Source: Bradyrhizobium quebecense (GTDB lineage Bacteria > Pseudomonadota > Alphaproteobacteria > Rhizobiales > Xanthobacteraceae). Taken from it: a DNA stretch of 64,000 nt. The stretch covers positions 123,266-187,265 of the forward strand of contig NZ_CP088023.1 in NCBI RefSeq assembly GCF_013373795.3, read 5' to 3'. The notes below the pieces were generated by a model. It made no database searches and was not told the DNA's origin. It was given only the letters and a program-made list of their open reading frames with translations. Below are positions 1-8,553 of the stretch, one piece after another (within the stretch, counting starts at the first letter, position 1; each line of letters starts with the position of its first letter). Made by a program: the position numbers and the translations under genes.

Positions 1-822
1 CCGCCTATTACCACCGACGTCCTTCTTATAGTCTCCGACATCTCCATCCAACGCCTTGCCGGAAAGCCGAGCAGCAATGCCCTTCTTGTTGTTTTTACGC
101 AGGTAGTCACTGAAACTGCTAAGGGTAAATGCATAGGTACTGACGGTACCTGTCGTTGCTTCGTTTTTGTACTCTTCGATGAGAGCCGCGTCCTGGGGAT
201 AAGGATTCAGCTTAGCGCGGTCTGCGATCGGCACGATTCCGCCCGTCGACTGCGAGGTCCGGAGATGACCTATTGCCGTAAGGAGTCTCGTGGGATTACC
301 CTTTCCGAAGAACTCGCACGCATCAACGGTCAACGACTCGTCGTCGAGCCGAGCAGCAATGGCCTGCTTTTTGTTTTCAAAGAGCCAGCGGCCCAATCTA
401 AGAAGATGACCTACATTCTCCTTGGCAGTGCGTTTGACAGCCCCCCCTTTGATGAGGGCCTCCTCAAGCCCCAAAATAAGGTCAGCATCTTGGGAATAAA
501 GAGGACGCCTGCGGGTACCGTAAACCTCTGCTGACTGGCCAGGCTGCAGCGCCGAGGCGCCTGGCATTGGCCCGCCGCCTCCATCCTGCGACGCTGGAGG
601 GCATTCGTGCCCGCTCGCCTGCATGATGGGCTGCGCCTCCGATGGCGATGCGGCGACTTGATGGGGGGGGGTCTGCATCAGCACACCATCACCTGGACGG
701 GTGATCTCGCTTAGCTGCCGCTCAAAGGCCGCCGCGTCTGTCGACGGGGACACCGGTGCAGTCTCTTGCTGGGCGGCGCTGTTCGATTGTTGCTGCAGTC
801 GGCTAGTTGAGGTGAAATCCAT
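1..822 (-). CDS. Type III secretion effector, repeat-containing, C-terminus outside window
   Basis: An open frame runs from an ATG at 822 to the window edge (274 codons) without a stop. Residues 1 to about 115 are low complexity, rich in Ser, Pro, Gln and Ala, as in the secretion region of type III effectors. Two related repeats follow, beginning YSQDADLI and YPQDAALI and both carrying the segment AIAARL or GIAARL. Repeats of this kind occur in bradyrhizobial effectors, including proteins ending in a C48 (Ulp1, SUMO-protease-like) domain such as the NopD type; that link is from memory and the catalytic part lies outside the window. A tts box about 200 bases upstream supports control by TtsI. 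The product would be injected into legume host cells. Confidence 0.75.
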   Translation of the reverse strand, partial: MDFTSTSRLQQQSNSAAQQETAPVSPSTDAAAFERQLSEITRPGDGVLMQTPPHQVAASPSEAQPIMQASGHECPPASQDGGGGPMPGASALQPGQSAEVYGTRRRPLYSQDADLILGLEEALIKGGAVKRTAKENVGHLLRLGRWLFENKKQAIAARLDDESLTVDACEFFGKGNPTRLLTAIGHLRTSQSTGGIVPIADRAKLNPYPQDAALIEEYKNEATTGTVSTYAFTLSSFSDYLRKNNKKGIAARLSGKALDGDVGDYKKDVGGNRR

Positions 823-1022
823 CCGTTCTCACTTTCGAAGATGTAGGCGAATCAGAGCTCGGTTTGGATCTCATGCGCGGGGCAATCGAGACGGCAGCGC
901 GGCGACCAAATCCGCGGCACAGAATGAGCTCTCAACGTTGGATCCAGCAACAAACCACTGTGGGTCCGAACCGTCCGCGCCGCAGGCAGTCGGCCACTCG
1001 GATGTTCTTCCCCACAATTTTT

Positions 1023-1052
1023 GCTATGAGAGGAAGCTGTCGAGTACCTGAC
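1023..1052 (-). promoter_or_regulatory. tts box (TtsI-dependent promoter element)
   Basis: Read on the minus strand the site begins GTCAGGTACTCGACAGCT and continues to a CTCATA end. It matches most of the rhizobial tts consensus GTCAG-TT-TCGAAAGCT. It lies about 200 bases upstream of the effector ATG at 822, in the right orientation, and the leader between them holds no other convincing gene. TtsI is the flavonoid- and NodD-dependent activator of the rhizobial type III regulon. Confidence 0.7.
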
Positions 1053-1103
1053 GAGCGCTGTCGGGCGACGTAAAAATTGGCTCTGACTCACTTTTGTTGC
1101 AGT

Positions 1104-1483
1104 CTGAACCGCCCCGGGTTTGCCGGAGGCTCCAACTCCCGAGAGGATGGAGCCATGACGAGCAAGACGACGAACAAGTTTTCACCCGAGGTTCGGGCCC
1201 GTGCGGTTCGGATGGTTCCGGATCACGCCAGCGAGCACCCTTCGCGGTGGGCGGCGGTGAGATCGATTGCCGCCAAGATTGGCTGCACACCGCAGACGCT
1301 ACATGACTGGGTCAAGAAGGTCGAGATCGACAGCGGGCAGCGGACGGCGTTCCGACGGAGATGGCCGAGAAGCTGAAGGCCCTGGAACGGGAGAACCGTG
1401 AGCTTCGACAGGCCAACGAGATCCTGCGCAAGGCGAGCGCTTATTTTGCGATGGCGGAGCTCGACCGCCGGTCCAAGCCATGA
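1104..1483 (+). pseudogene. IS3-family transposase orfA, frameshifted
   Basis: The IS left terminus starts near 1104 (TGAACCGCCCCGGGTTTGCC). The OrfA start is the ATG at 1155 behind a GAGAGG ribosome site. The protein begins [20 protein letters not shown], followed by a helix-turn-helix segment ([18 protein letters not shown]). A single-base lesion near 1345 moves the frame. The leucine-zipper-like remainder ([16 protein letters not shown]) continues in another frame to a TGA at 1481-1483, overlapping the start of orfB. This is a typical IS3 two-ORF arrangement, inactivated. Confidence 0.75.
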
Positions 1484-1672
1484 TCGCCTTCATTGACGAT
1501 CATCGTGGGGCGCATGGGGTCGAGCCGATCTGTCGGGTGTTGCCTGATCGCCCCCTCGACCTACCACGCCCATGGGGCCAAACGGCGCGATCCCGCCAGG
1601 CTGTCGACGCGCGCCAAGCCGGACGCCGCACTGAAGATCGCTCGCGCGAAGCGCGACGGAAGTCGGCAGTGA
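1480..1672 (+). pseudogene. IS3-family transposase orfB, N-terminal fragment
   Basis: The ATG at 1480 overlaps the orfA stop. The fragment reads [20 protein letters not shown], then, after a frameshift near 1545, continues PIAPSTYHAHGAKRRDPARL. This is the N-terminal region of IS3-family OrfB, upstream of the DDE integrase core. The core itself is missing because the sequence changes abruptly around 1670 into a fragment of another IS. Confidence 0.7.
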
Positions 1673-1675
1673 CGG

Positions 1676-1845
1676 CTCCGGAATAGGGGGTGTGGAAAAG
1701 GTTCGCGTCCTGATCGTGAACTGACAGAAACCGTTGAGCCTGACGGGACGATTTAAAACGCTTCATGGCGTCGCCGCGTCGGCTGATGAGAATTCTCGGC
1801 CCAATTGTTGAGAGCTTTGTGGTCGTCCGTGAAGAATGCAGATCG
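1676..1845 (-). pseudogene. IS6-family transposase, C-terminal fragment
   Basis: The minus strand encodes FFTDDHKALNNWAENSHQP followed, after a one-base frameshift, by MKRFKSSRQAQRFLSVHDQD. This pattern (NNWAENSHQP, RRR, then a RFxS..QRFLSVH tail) is the C-terminal end of IS6/IS26-type DDE transposases. Only about 55 residues survive. It abuts the truncated IS3 orfB at about 1672, so the junction records a nested insertion or deletion. Confidence 0.65.
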
Positions 1846-2121
1846 GCCTGAGACGGAGGCAGAAGTTATCTCGATAAAGTATTCGATTTTGCAGGAAAGC
1901 CGGGTGTTGGGCCGCGGTTTCTTGCGTTTTGGGATTTTGCTTTCGAGCGATTCGTGATTCCCTGACGGCCGGTCATAGGCATTGAGGACGGCGATGAGAG
2001 CGCTTATCGTCTCCCTCAGACCTGTGAGCGTGCCGCGCTCGATGCCACTTGCAGCGGCCGTTCTCGATTATCAGAAGTACCGAGTGAAGACCTTGCCGGA
2101 GGTAGCATAGATGTCATTCGG
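1846..2121. other. Intergenic IS debris, unassigned
   Basis: No complete gene is seen. The minus strand is open for about 65 codons (about 1850-2050; it includes ERGTLTGLRETISALIAVLN and KIPKRKKPRP) in the same frame as the IS6 fragment downstream. I do not recognise this segment. It may be the edge of another transposase or of an effector gene. Confidence 0.3.
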
Positions 2122-2797
2122 CCCTTTAATTGCGGTTTGTTGTCAAGCTCACATTTTCGAACTCTCCAACGGCAAGGTGGTAGCGCCCGCGCCGTCGGAG
2201 CTGGTCGGGGTTGCGGAGACGGCGCGGGCGCGGCTGATACATGCTCTACTGGCCAGGCATTGGACAGTACGGGCTGGTTGATGTCTTCGCCGGGGTCATG
2301 GTCCTTTCCGAGGTCGCGCAGCGCCTCATGATGATGTCCGGGTCGGACGCCTCAACGTCTGCAGCGGAGTACAGTCGAGCGCCACCAGCCGAATGAACGA
2401 GGTCGCCACAACACCGTCCCAGCGGGACATCGCCAGTCCGGCAGACCGGACCAGGAACTTTACAAGATCGGATCAGGCTTCCTTTGCTTGGCCCCAGTCA
2501 AACGATGTGCCGTCGACCCAGATGCAGTGCAGAACAACGGCGATCTTGCGCGCGATGGCGACCTTCGCCTTCCTCATGCCAATCCTCTTGGCGAGCTTCA
2601 TTCCCCAGGCCTTAAGGGACGACCACTTCTTCGTTCGATAAAGCAGGACGGTCGCGGCCTCGAACAGGTAAGTTCGAAGAAGACGGTCGCCCCATCGTGA
2701 TATTTTGCCATTGATGTCAGTTTCGCCAGATTGATTGCGCCGAGGTGTAAGACCTAGATAGGCGCCGACGCTCGATGCTGATCGGAATCGCGATGGG
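2122..2797 (-). pseudogene. IS110-family element, 3' fragment (second copy, inverted)
   Basis: The minus strand from 2797 to 2473 encodes the last 105 or so residues of an IS110-family transposase (for example [20 protein letters not shown], then a tail ending FDWGQAKEA), nearly identical to the end of the intact gene at 3373-4401. The following non-coding tail, about 350 bases down to roughly 2122, also matches the region downstream of the intact copy. The two copies therefore form an inverted repeat of about 650 bases. The N-terminal half, with the DEDD catalytic domain, is absent. Confidence 0.75.
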
Positions 2798-2802
2798 TCC
2801 GC

Positions 2803-3290
2803 ACGGCGCAGGAAGAGCTCGGCGAACGGATCGGCAAGCGCGGTCTTGCGAAGGTTCCCACCGTATCGCCGGCTGATCCGCTCTCGTTTGCCCGATCGCT
2901 CGGCACGGCGGCAAAAACCGCCGAAGTGCGGGGCACGCACCGCCGGCCGAAACGGCGATACAAAAAGCGTATTCGCATGCCCTCGAAGCTCGATCCCCAT
3001 CTCGCGATCATCGAGAACTGGCTCGCCGTCGAGCCACAGCTCACTGCACTGGCCATCGTGGGCAGGCTCGCCACGATCGATCCTTCGATGTTCAGCGACA
3101 AGCAGCATTCGATCGTTCAGCGCCTGCTTCGGTCCCTCCGGCGGAAGGTGGCGGAGACAGCCATCGTATCCATGCCCGTGGATGAAATACGGCCCGAGGC
3201 TCGAGACCGGTCTGGGGCAGTTCGTAGACCTTCATCCCGGGTAACATTACTTCCTGAGGCAATACGAGGGGTCAAATTTGCAAACGATGA
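2803..3290 (+). pseudogene. Transposase (integrase-core type), C-terminal fragment
   Basis: From about 2803 the plus frame reads [20 protein letters not shown], then [28 protein letters not shown] and [14 protein letters not shown]. This is the C-terminal part of a widespread rhizobial transposase with an upstream integrase core, probably of the IS21 or IS481 kind; I am not sure of the family. The core is missing. By chance the frame stays open into the following IS110 gene, so a naive call would join the two. Confidence 0.5.
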
Positions 3291-3372
3291 CGTAATTGCG
3301 GTCGACGCTCGGGAGGAAGGTACTCTCGCTATAGTCGAGCTCTCGCAATCAAAAGGATTCGGAGCAGCTATG

Positions 3373-4401
3373 ATGAAGCAATACGTTGGGCTGGACGTCT
3401 CGCAGAGGGAAACGGCGATATGCGTAGTTGGCGAGATGGGAAAAGTAATCTTCGAAGGAAAGGCCAAATCTGATCCGGTCGCATTGACCAACTTGCTTCG
3501 CAAGCATGCGCCTCATGCCGAGCGCATCGGATTCGAAACGGGCGCGATGGCGAGTTGGCTGTGGCATGAACTCCGCAGGGTTGATCTTCCTGTGGTCTGT
3601 ATCGACGCTCGGCACGCGCACGCAGCCTTGTCGGTGCGCATGAACAAGAGTGATCAAAACGACGCGCGAGGCCTCGCCGAGCTGGTGCGGGTCGGTTGGT
3701 ACCGGGAAGTGAAGGTCAAGAGCGAAGAAAGCCAGAAGATTCGTGCGATACTCGTTGCGCGATTTCGTCTCGTGACCATTCGCCGGGATATCGAGAACCA
3801 GATTCGCAGCTTGATCAAGGAGTATGGATTACTATTCCCTCGCGCAATCGGCCTGCAGTTTCGCCACCAGGTCCACGAGCTCTTGGGCGATGATCATCAG
3901 CTCCTGAGCGTGATATCCCCGCTCTTGTCGATCCATGAGAACGTGTGTCAGCAACAGAATAAGTTCGATGACCAAGTCCGCCGGTTGGCAAAACAGGACG
4001 AGACGACGCGCCGTCGGATGACGGTCCCGGGTGTTGGCGTCGTGACTGCCCTAACTGTCCGCCATACGATCGATGATCCCTCACGCTTCCGATCCGCTTC
4101 GACAGTTGGCGCCTATCTGGGGCTTACGCCGCGACGCAACCAATCTGGCGAAACTGACACCAACGGCAAGATATCCCGTTGGGGCGATCGACTTCTACGG
4201 ACTTACCTATTCGAGGCCGCAACCATTCTGCTGTACCGAACAAAGAAATGGTCTTGCCTCAAGGCCTGGGGCATGAAGCTCGCAAAGCGGATTGGGATGA
4301 GGAAGGCAAAGGTAGCCATTGCCCGGAAGATCGCCGTAATCCTGCACTGCATCTGGGTGGACGGCACATCGTTCGACTGGGGGCAGGCGAAGGAGGCATA
4401 A
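3373..4401 (+). CDS. IS110-family transposase
   Basis: The 342-residue protein has the normal IS110 length. The N-terminal DEDD domain starts [20 protein letters not shown], with the first catalytic Asp in GLDVS. The C-terminal Transposase_20 region includes [11 protein letters not shown] and [20 protein letters not shown]. The start is placed at the second of two adjacent ATGs (3370, 3373); the open frame upstream belongs to a different broken transposase. IS110 enzymes recombine without classical terminal inverted repeats and are guided by a structured RNA from a non-coding end of the element. The frame is intact, so this copy may still be active. Confidence 0.85.
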   Translation: MKQYVGLDVSQRETAICVVGEMGKVIFEGKAKSDPVALTNLLRKHAPHAERIGFETGAMASWLWHELRRVDLPVVCIDARHAHAALSVRMNKSDQNDARGLAELVRVGWYREVKVKSEESQKIRAILVARFRLVTIRRDIENQIRSLIKEYGLLFPRAIGLQFRHQVHELLGDDHQLLSVISPLLSIHENVCQQQNKFDDQVRRLAKQDETTRRRMTVPGVGVVTALTVRHTIDDPSRFRSASTVGAYLGLTPRRNQSGETDTNGKISRWGDRLLRTYLFEAATILLYRTKKWSCLKAWGMKLAKRIGMRKAKVAIARKIAVILHCIWVDGTSFDWGQAKEA

Positions 4402-4778
4402 TCCTATTTTCTAAGCTCCTGGTCCGGCCCCGCCGGACTGGCGATGTCCCGCTGGGACGGTGGTCGTGGCGACCTCGGTCAATCGGCTGGTGGCGGTTCG
4501 TCCGCACTCCGCTGCAAACGTTGAGGCGCTCGATCCGGACATCATCATGAGGCGCTCGCGACCTCGGAAAGGACCATGACCCCAGCTACGACATCAATCC
4601 ATTTACGCCGGAGCAGCCAACGACATCGATTATCCAATCCCGTCAGGCGATCGTGTCGCCATCCGCGATCGCTCCGTCTCCGCAACGCGACCAGCTCCGA
4701 CGGAGCAATCGCTACGGGCGTGCCACTGGAGAGAAAGAATGACAGCTTGACAACAACCCGCAATTAAAGGGCCGATTG
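4402..4778 (+). repeat. Long non-coding tail shared by both IS110 copies, with a hairpin at 4667-4710
   Basis: The roughly 375 bases after the transposase stop are repeated, inverted, at about 2122-2472. Similarity ends near TTAAAGGGCCGATTGACA. A hairpin at 4667-4710 has arms GATCGCTCCGTC and GACGGAGCAATC around a loop of about 20 bases. The same loop recurs at 2183-2231 and 57720-57768 with different but still pairing arms. The tail could hold the guide (bridge) RNA of the element. The 57720 copy, however, is the 3' end of an istB gene, so the hairpin could instead be an inherited istB tail. Confidence 0.45.
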
Positions 4779-4784
4779 ACAGGC

Positions 4785-5090
4785 CTGATGGGGACGCTGC
4801 TGCGCTACCCCTACGAAGTGCGCGATCCGAAGGAGTATTTCGACGAAATCGATGACGTCAAAGTCACCAAGGATATGCTCGAACTGGCCCGGCACATCGT
4901 CGAGCAGAAGGCCGGCAACTTCGAACCCGACAAGTTCGAAGACCAGTACGAAACGGCGCTGGTCGATCTCATCAACCAGAAGCGAGCGGGCAAGCCGATC
5001 ACTCCGAAGGAGCGCCCGCGCGGCGAGAACGTCGTCGATCTGATGGACGCGCTGCGCAAGAGCGTCGGCGGCGCGGCGAAAGTCGGCGTG
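4785..5090 (+). pseudogene. Ku protein, C-terminal fragment
   Basis: The frame reads RYPYEVRDPKEYFDEIDDVK, then ELARHIVEQKAGNFEPDKFE and ends around NVVDLMDALRKS. This is the C-terminal portion of bacterial Ku, the end-binding partner of LigD in non-homologous end joining: end of the core, the conserved YE.AL..LI segment, and the DLM.ALR.S tail. The N-terminal 150 or so residues are missing, cut at the IS110 tail. The open frame runs on to 5174 but those residues come from an antisense istA fragment. Intact rhizobial genomes usually carry other ku copies. Confidence 0.7.
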
Positions 5091-5108
5091 AAGTATCCGG
5101 TGACGCCT

Positions 5109-5346
5109 GCCGCCGGGTGCCCGGACCGGCTCCGGCGTTGGCGAACAGCCGGGCCTCCGGCACCGTGTCGGTGACGTCGTCTGGCAACGGCCAGGTCAGC
5201 CCCGCCGCCTCGAACCGGCGGATCGTCAACCGCACCGTCGAAGGGGCCGTGCCGACCCGCCGCGCAATCTCGCGGGTCGGCATCCCGGCCGACTTCAATC
5301 TGATCATATCGCGCACATGGCGCATCGCAAACCTCTCCGTCGGCAT
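5109..5346 (-). pseudogene. IS21-family istA, N-terminal fragment
   Basis: The minus strand starts MPTERFAMRHVRDMIRLKSA at 5346 and continues GMPTREIARRVGTAPSTVR and TWPLPDDVTDT. This is the N-terminal helix-turn-helix region of an IS21-type IstA. It stops after about 80 residues against the Ku relic. The 170 bases upstream (5347-5520) probably hold the old IS terminus. It is a different IS21 subtype from the intact element at 57645-60121. Confidence 0.65.
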
Positions 5347-5659
5347 CCAGGTCCCCTTCGCAAAGCCGAAAGGCGGGACCGTATCGGAGCCAGAAGAGGC
5401 CTCGTCACCCCGGGCGACATCATCCCGGATTGGTGGGCGACATCGAGCGGAATGAGCATACTGGCCGATCTTGGTGGTGATCACATGTCTCGGCCTTGCT
5501 TTTAAAAATCTAATCCGGCCTCTGATCGAGCAAGTCAAACGGAGAAGGCCCGGGACCAAAAGCCGCCCATGAGTAAGGGCGCCTCAGTTGGCGGCCTCTT
5601 TATTATCATCGTCGTCGTATTCAAATGACAGCTGAGTTGGGTCAAGAACGAATAGCGTC

Positions 5660-5905
5660 CTACGTCAGCTTACGCCGTTCGCTCTCAGCCCTATTCGCCG
5701 CCTCGAGCTGCCCTGCGATGTAGTCGGAGATATCGCCGATCTCAGCCTCCAAGTCCGCTTCCGGTATACCTTGTTCCTTGGCAGCATCGATGAGGCGGCG
5801 GCTCAGCTCGGCCACATCCTGCGACGCGCCGACAGTCCGATACTGTTCGACAGCGTGAACGCTATTCTCGATCCAGAAATCGATAAACTCGCGCGCCTTG
5901 CTCAT
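5660..5905 (-). CDS. DUF768-like small protein
   Basis: The 81-residue protein starts at 5905 behind a GAGAGG ribosome site. It is acidic and helical, beginning MSKAREFIDFWIENSVHAVE, with DVAELSRRLIDAAKEQGIP in the middle. The layout (F.D.W, then a helix with L...L..AA...GI, then E..I.D) resembles the DUF768 family, small proteins abundant in rhizobia and of unknown function. Its start overlaps the stop of the next upstream frame (ATGA), suggesting coupled translation. No signal peptide or membrane segment is seen. Confidence 0.6.
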   Translation of the reverse strand: MSKAREFIDFWIENSVHAVEQYRTVGASQDVAELSRRLIDAAKEQGIPEADLEAEIGDISDYIAGQLEAANRAESERRKLT

Positions 5906-6114
5906 CGTGCATCCTCTCCGCCAACCTCAAGACCAGCGTTAGCGCCGGTGAGCAAACGCAGCAAGGCCACCTCGAAGCCGGAAACGCCTTTGGCGAAATT
6001 TATCACTTCGCCCCAGTCCAGTCGGCGCGGAGATATCGTACCAGTCCACAATCCGGGAAGATCGGCAAGTTTCAGCCGGCTGTTGTGATGCTGACAGCCA
6101 ACGCAGAAGACCAA
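5902..6114 (-). CDS. Hypothetical 70-residue protein
   Basis: A short frame ends in an ATGA overlap with the DUF768-like gene. Its central part (RLDWGEVINFAKGVSGFEVA) looks protein-like, and the N-terminus has a CVGC pair that could bind metal. I do not recognise it. The start is uncertain, and it could be the tail of a longer broken gene reaching toward 6400. The coding status rests mainly on the overlap with its neighbour. Confidence 0.35.
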   Translation of the reverse strand: MVFCVGCQHHNSRLKLADLPGLWTGTISPRRLDWGEVINFAKGVSGFEVALLRLLTGANAGLEVGGEDAR

Positions 6115-6735
6115 GCACCCGTCTTGAAGCCATTTCGGTTCGACGACAGGGCCGGTCCAGTAACGAAGGTGACGAGCGGGCTTGTGACGCCAAGGCAGCC
6201 GACTCCATCACGATCTCCAGGGCTCTGGTGAATGGGCACCGCGTGGCCTACCATGTCATGCCAATTCGGAACGACGTGCACGGCGCCGACCGTGCCGCAT
6301 TGCCGTGCACACAAGGCGCCCGCCGGCGAGCCATTCCGCAGGGCAGCTACCAGATGGCAAGAAGCGGCCGGACCATTTCGTGTAACGACGATGAGCCATC
6401 GCGGATGATCGCGCACGATACGGCGTGGAGTGAAGCCGCTAGCTAGGGGGCGCTCGGCAAGGTCCCCAGAGGCACCAGGCTTTGGTCGGAGGCGCGCCAG
6501 CCCGGTCGCAGTGCTGCCCGCGCTCCGCCCACTGGCACCGGTAGCCGGCGTTGCGAAGGAGACCTGCTCTCGCCATGCCCGACGCGCTCCTTGCGGGAAA
6601 GGCCGAGTTCGCCAGCAGTGGCGTTATGTTCTCCTCCGGAACATGCCCAACGCTTCCGGGATTGTTCTGCCGCCTTGCTACTTCACCATGCTCCTGCGCG
6701 GCGTCAGGCTCGTCAGCGAGACGACGCTTTGCGCC
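6115..6735. other. No identifiable gene
   Basis: About 600 bases with several short open frames on both strands, none with a convincing ribosome site or recognisable motif. It reads as decayed accessory DNA. Confidence 0.4.
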
Positions 6736-6900
6736 CGATGCGCGGTTTCCGGCCGAGGCGGAAGCGGCTCTATCGATTTTTCGCGATCTTCAGATCGTGG
6801 ATGTGCCTGGGCGCCCGACCATCGACGAGTGTTGCCTGCCTTGGGTCTGATGCGGGCTTCGTGAATGTCTTTGTGAGTAAGACCGATCTCGGTAACGCTC
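6736..6900 (+). pseudogene. Possible phage terminase large-subunit fragment
   Basis: The plus frame gives EAEAALSIFRDLQIVDVPGR followed by PTIDECCLPWV and a stop, with FVNVFVS continuing just after it. This resembles the N-terminus of phage or prophage terminase large subunits (IFR.L...D..G.PT..E....W..DFV). The fragment is too short for certainty and contains a stop. It may be a prophage relic. Confidence 0.3.
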
Positions 6901-7437
6901 GCCCAGCGTGGAAGAATTAGGCTTGCCAGCGCTCTTGATCTCTCCCCCGCTCCTGCGCGGCGTCGTATTCATCCGCTAGCCGCGCGCTTCGCCTGCGCCT
7001 CGATCTCAAGCGCATTTGCCTGCGCGCGATAGGCGGCGCCGCTGCCAACTGTCGGGCCACCTCGGGCGGGATCTCGATCGCTTTTCGGCTGATCGACATG
7101 CCCGTAAAATAGGTATTTGGGGCCCGTCTGGCGAATCCAAACGAAGCGGCCCCAGCAACCCTTACACGCCGGCGACGTCGGCTCTAGCCCCAGGATGTAA
7201 AGTGCAAAATCCTGACGAGCATTAAGACTGCGCAGGCGCAAACGTTTCGTACCCAAGAGGGGGTAGCCTGCTGGGTGCAGTGGACCCTTTGCTGAGGACC
7301 ACCGGGTCCGGTTCTTAAGTGGAGCTGCTGCCGTTTGTTCTTCCCAATACTTTACGCTACTCTTGCTTGCTGCTGTTGTGGCTGTGGGGATGTGGGCAAC
7401 GCGCAGCGTTGTCCAAGCTTCTCGCTTGCGAGAAGCG
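6901..7437. other. Decayed region between relics
   Basis: The minus strand has a 60-codon frame (7099-6917) beginning MSISRKAIEIPPEVARQ, which looks like the start of a small rhizobial protein that then loses its frame. The rest has no recognisable coding content. The stretch 7250-7330 is probably the outer end of the neighbouring IS3-type relic. Confidence 0.3.
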
Positions 7438-8335
7438 TCATATCCACAGCCTCTTCGCCGAATGCGCCCCGGCCTGCCAGACCGCCATCGGCGCGCGAAT
7501 TTCCAGCGCCTGATGGGGTCGGGCGATTCCGGCTTTGGCCTCGTGGCCATCCGAATAACCCTTGAGATAGATGTCCTCGTATTTGAGCGAGCGCCACAGC
7601 CGCTCGATGAACACGTTGTCCATCCAGCGGCCGCGACCGTCCATCGAGATCCTGACGCCGGTGGCGGCCAGCGTGCCGGTGAAGGCCGCGCTGGTGAACT
7701 GGCTACCCTGGTCGGTATTGAAGATCTCAGGCCGGCCGAGGCGCGCCAAGGCCTCTTCGAGCGCAGACACGCAGAACGATGTGTCCATCGTGTTCGAAAG
7801 GCGCCATCCCAGTACCGCACGGCTCGCCCAATCGATGATCGCCACCAGATATAGAAAGCCCTGGCCGGTCGATCACCATATGGCGCAGGAGATACGGGAA
7901 GATCTTGTGTCCCGGCGCCGGCTTTGTGGTTCTGGGCTTTGGTCCCAGCGCCGCGATGCCCATCTTGCGCATCAACCGCTGCACGCGCTTGCGATTGATG
8001 CGACGGCCTTCGGCATTGAGCATCGCCGTCATCCGCCGCGAGCCCAGGAACGGCCAGGCCGTGAACAGCTGGTCGATGCGCGCATCAGCTCAAGGTCGTT
8101 GTCATTGGCCGGCCGCGGCGGCCTATATACGCTCGATCGCGCAACGCTCAGCAGTTGGCATTGCCGGCGGATCGATAGACTCTCATGATCGCGCTGAAGC
8201 AATCCTCGGCGATCCGGCGCGCTCATCTTCCGGACCTCCTGGCTAAGAACTCTTGCTCGACCGTCAATTGTCCGATCTTCGCGTGGAGCTTCTCGACCTC
8301 CAGTTCGTGGGCCGCCTCGCCATCCCGACCAGCGT
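7438..8335 (-). pseudogene. IS3-family transposase, orfA tail and frameshifted orfB
   Basis: The minus strand carries the end of OrfA (HELEVEKLHAKIGQLTVEQ, 8335-8230). OrfB follows from 8226 (MSAPDRRGLLQRDHESLSIR) and is broken into at least three frames: N-terminal helices, RRINRKRVQRLMRKMGIAAL, and the DDE core with IIDWASRAVLGWRLSNTMD, FNTDQGSQFTS and GRWMDNVFIERLWRSLKYED. The D, D and E catalytic motifs are visible but cannot be in one protein. OrfA is cut at its 5' side exactly where the 90-base repeat begins at 8336. Confidence 0.8.
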
Positions 8336-8425
8336 GTGAATCGGCGTGGGGTCCGGACGCCGATCGGCGCCCCAAGTGCTTGATTGACTTCGCGCGTGCG
8401 GGGTCAATGTTCAGCGTCGATTCAC
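8336..8425 (+). repeat. 90-base unit with short terminal inverted repeats, copy 1
   Basis: It begins GTGAATC and ends GATTCAC, and recurs with about five mismatches at 15342-15431. The interior carries GGGGTCCGGACGCCGATCGG and GCGGGGTCAATGTTCAGCG, which look like the repeated transposase-binding ends of IS21-type elements. Both copies adjoin broken transposase fragments. Confidence 0.7.
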
Positions 8426-8553
8426 ACCCACGGGTCGGACTGCGCGACGCGCAGCGAAGGATCGTTAATGCCGCTGCCGCGCACTCTGTGGCGCGGCCCC
8501 CTTCAGGCCGCAGCCATGCTGCTCCCTACCGCGGTAGCGGTTTAGTGCAACAT

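Noticed and set aside
2926..4401. One 491-residue protein spanning both transposase pieces
   Set aside because: The first part belongs to an integrase-core transposase fragment and the second is a complete IS110 transposase starting at 3373; the joint frame is chance.
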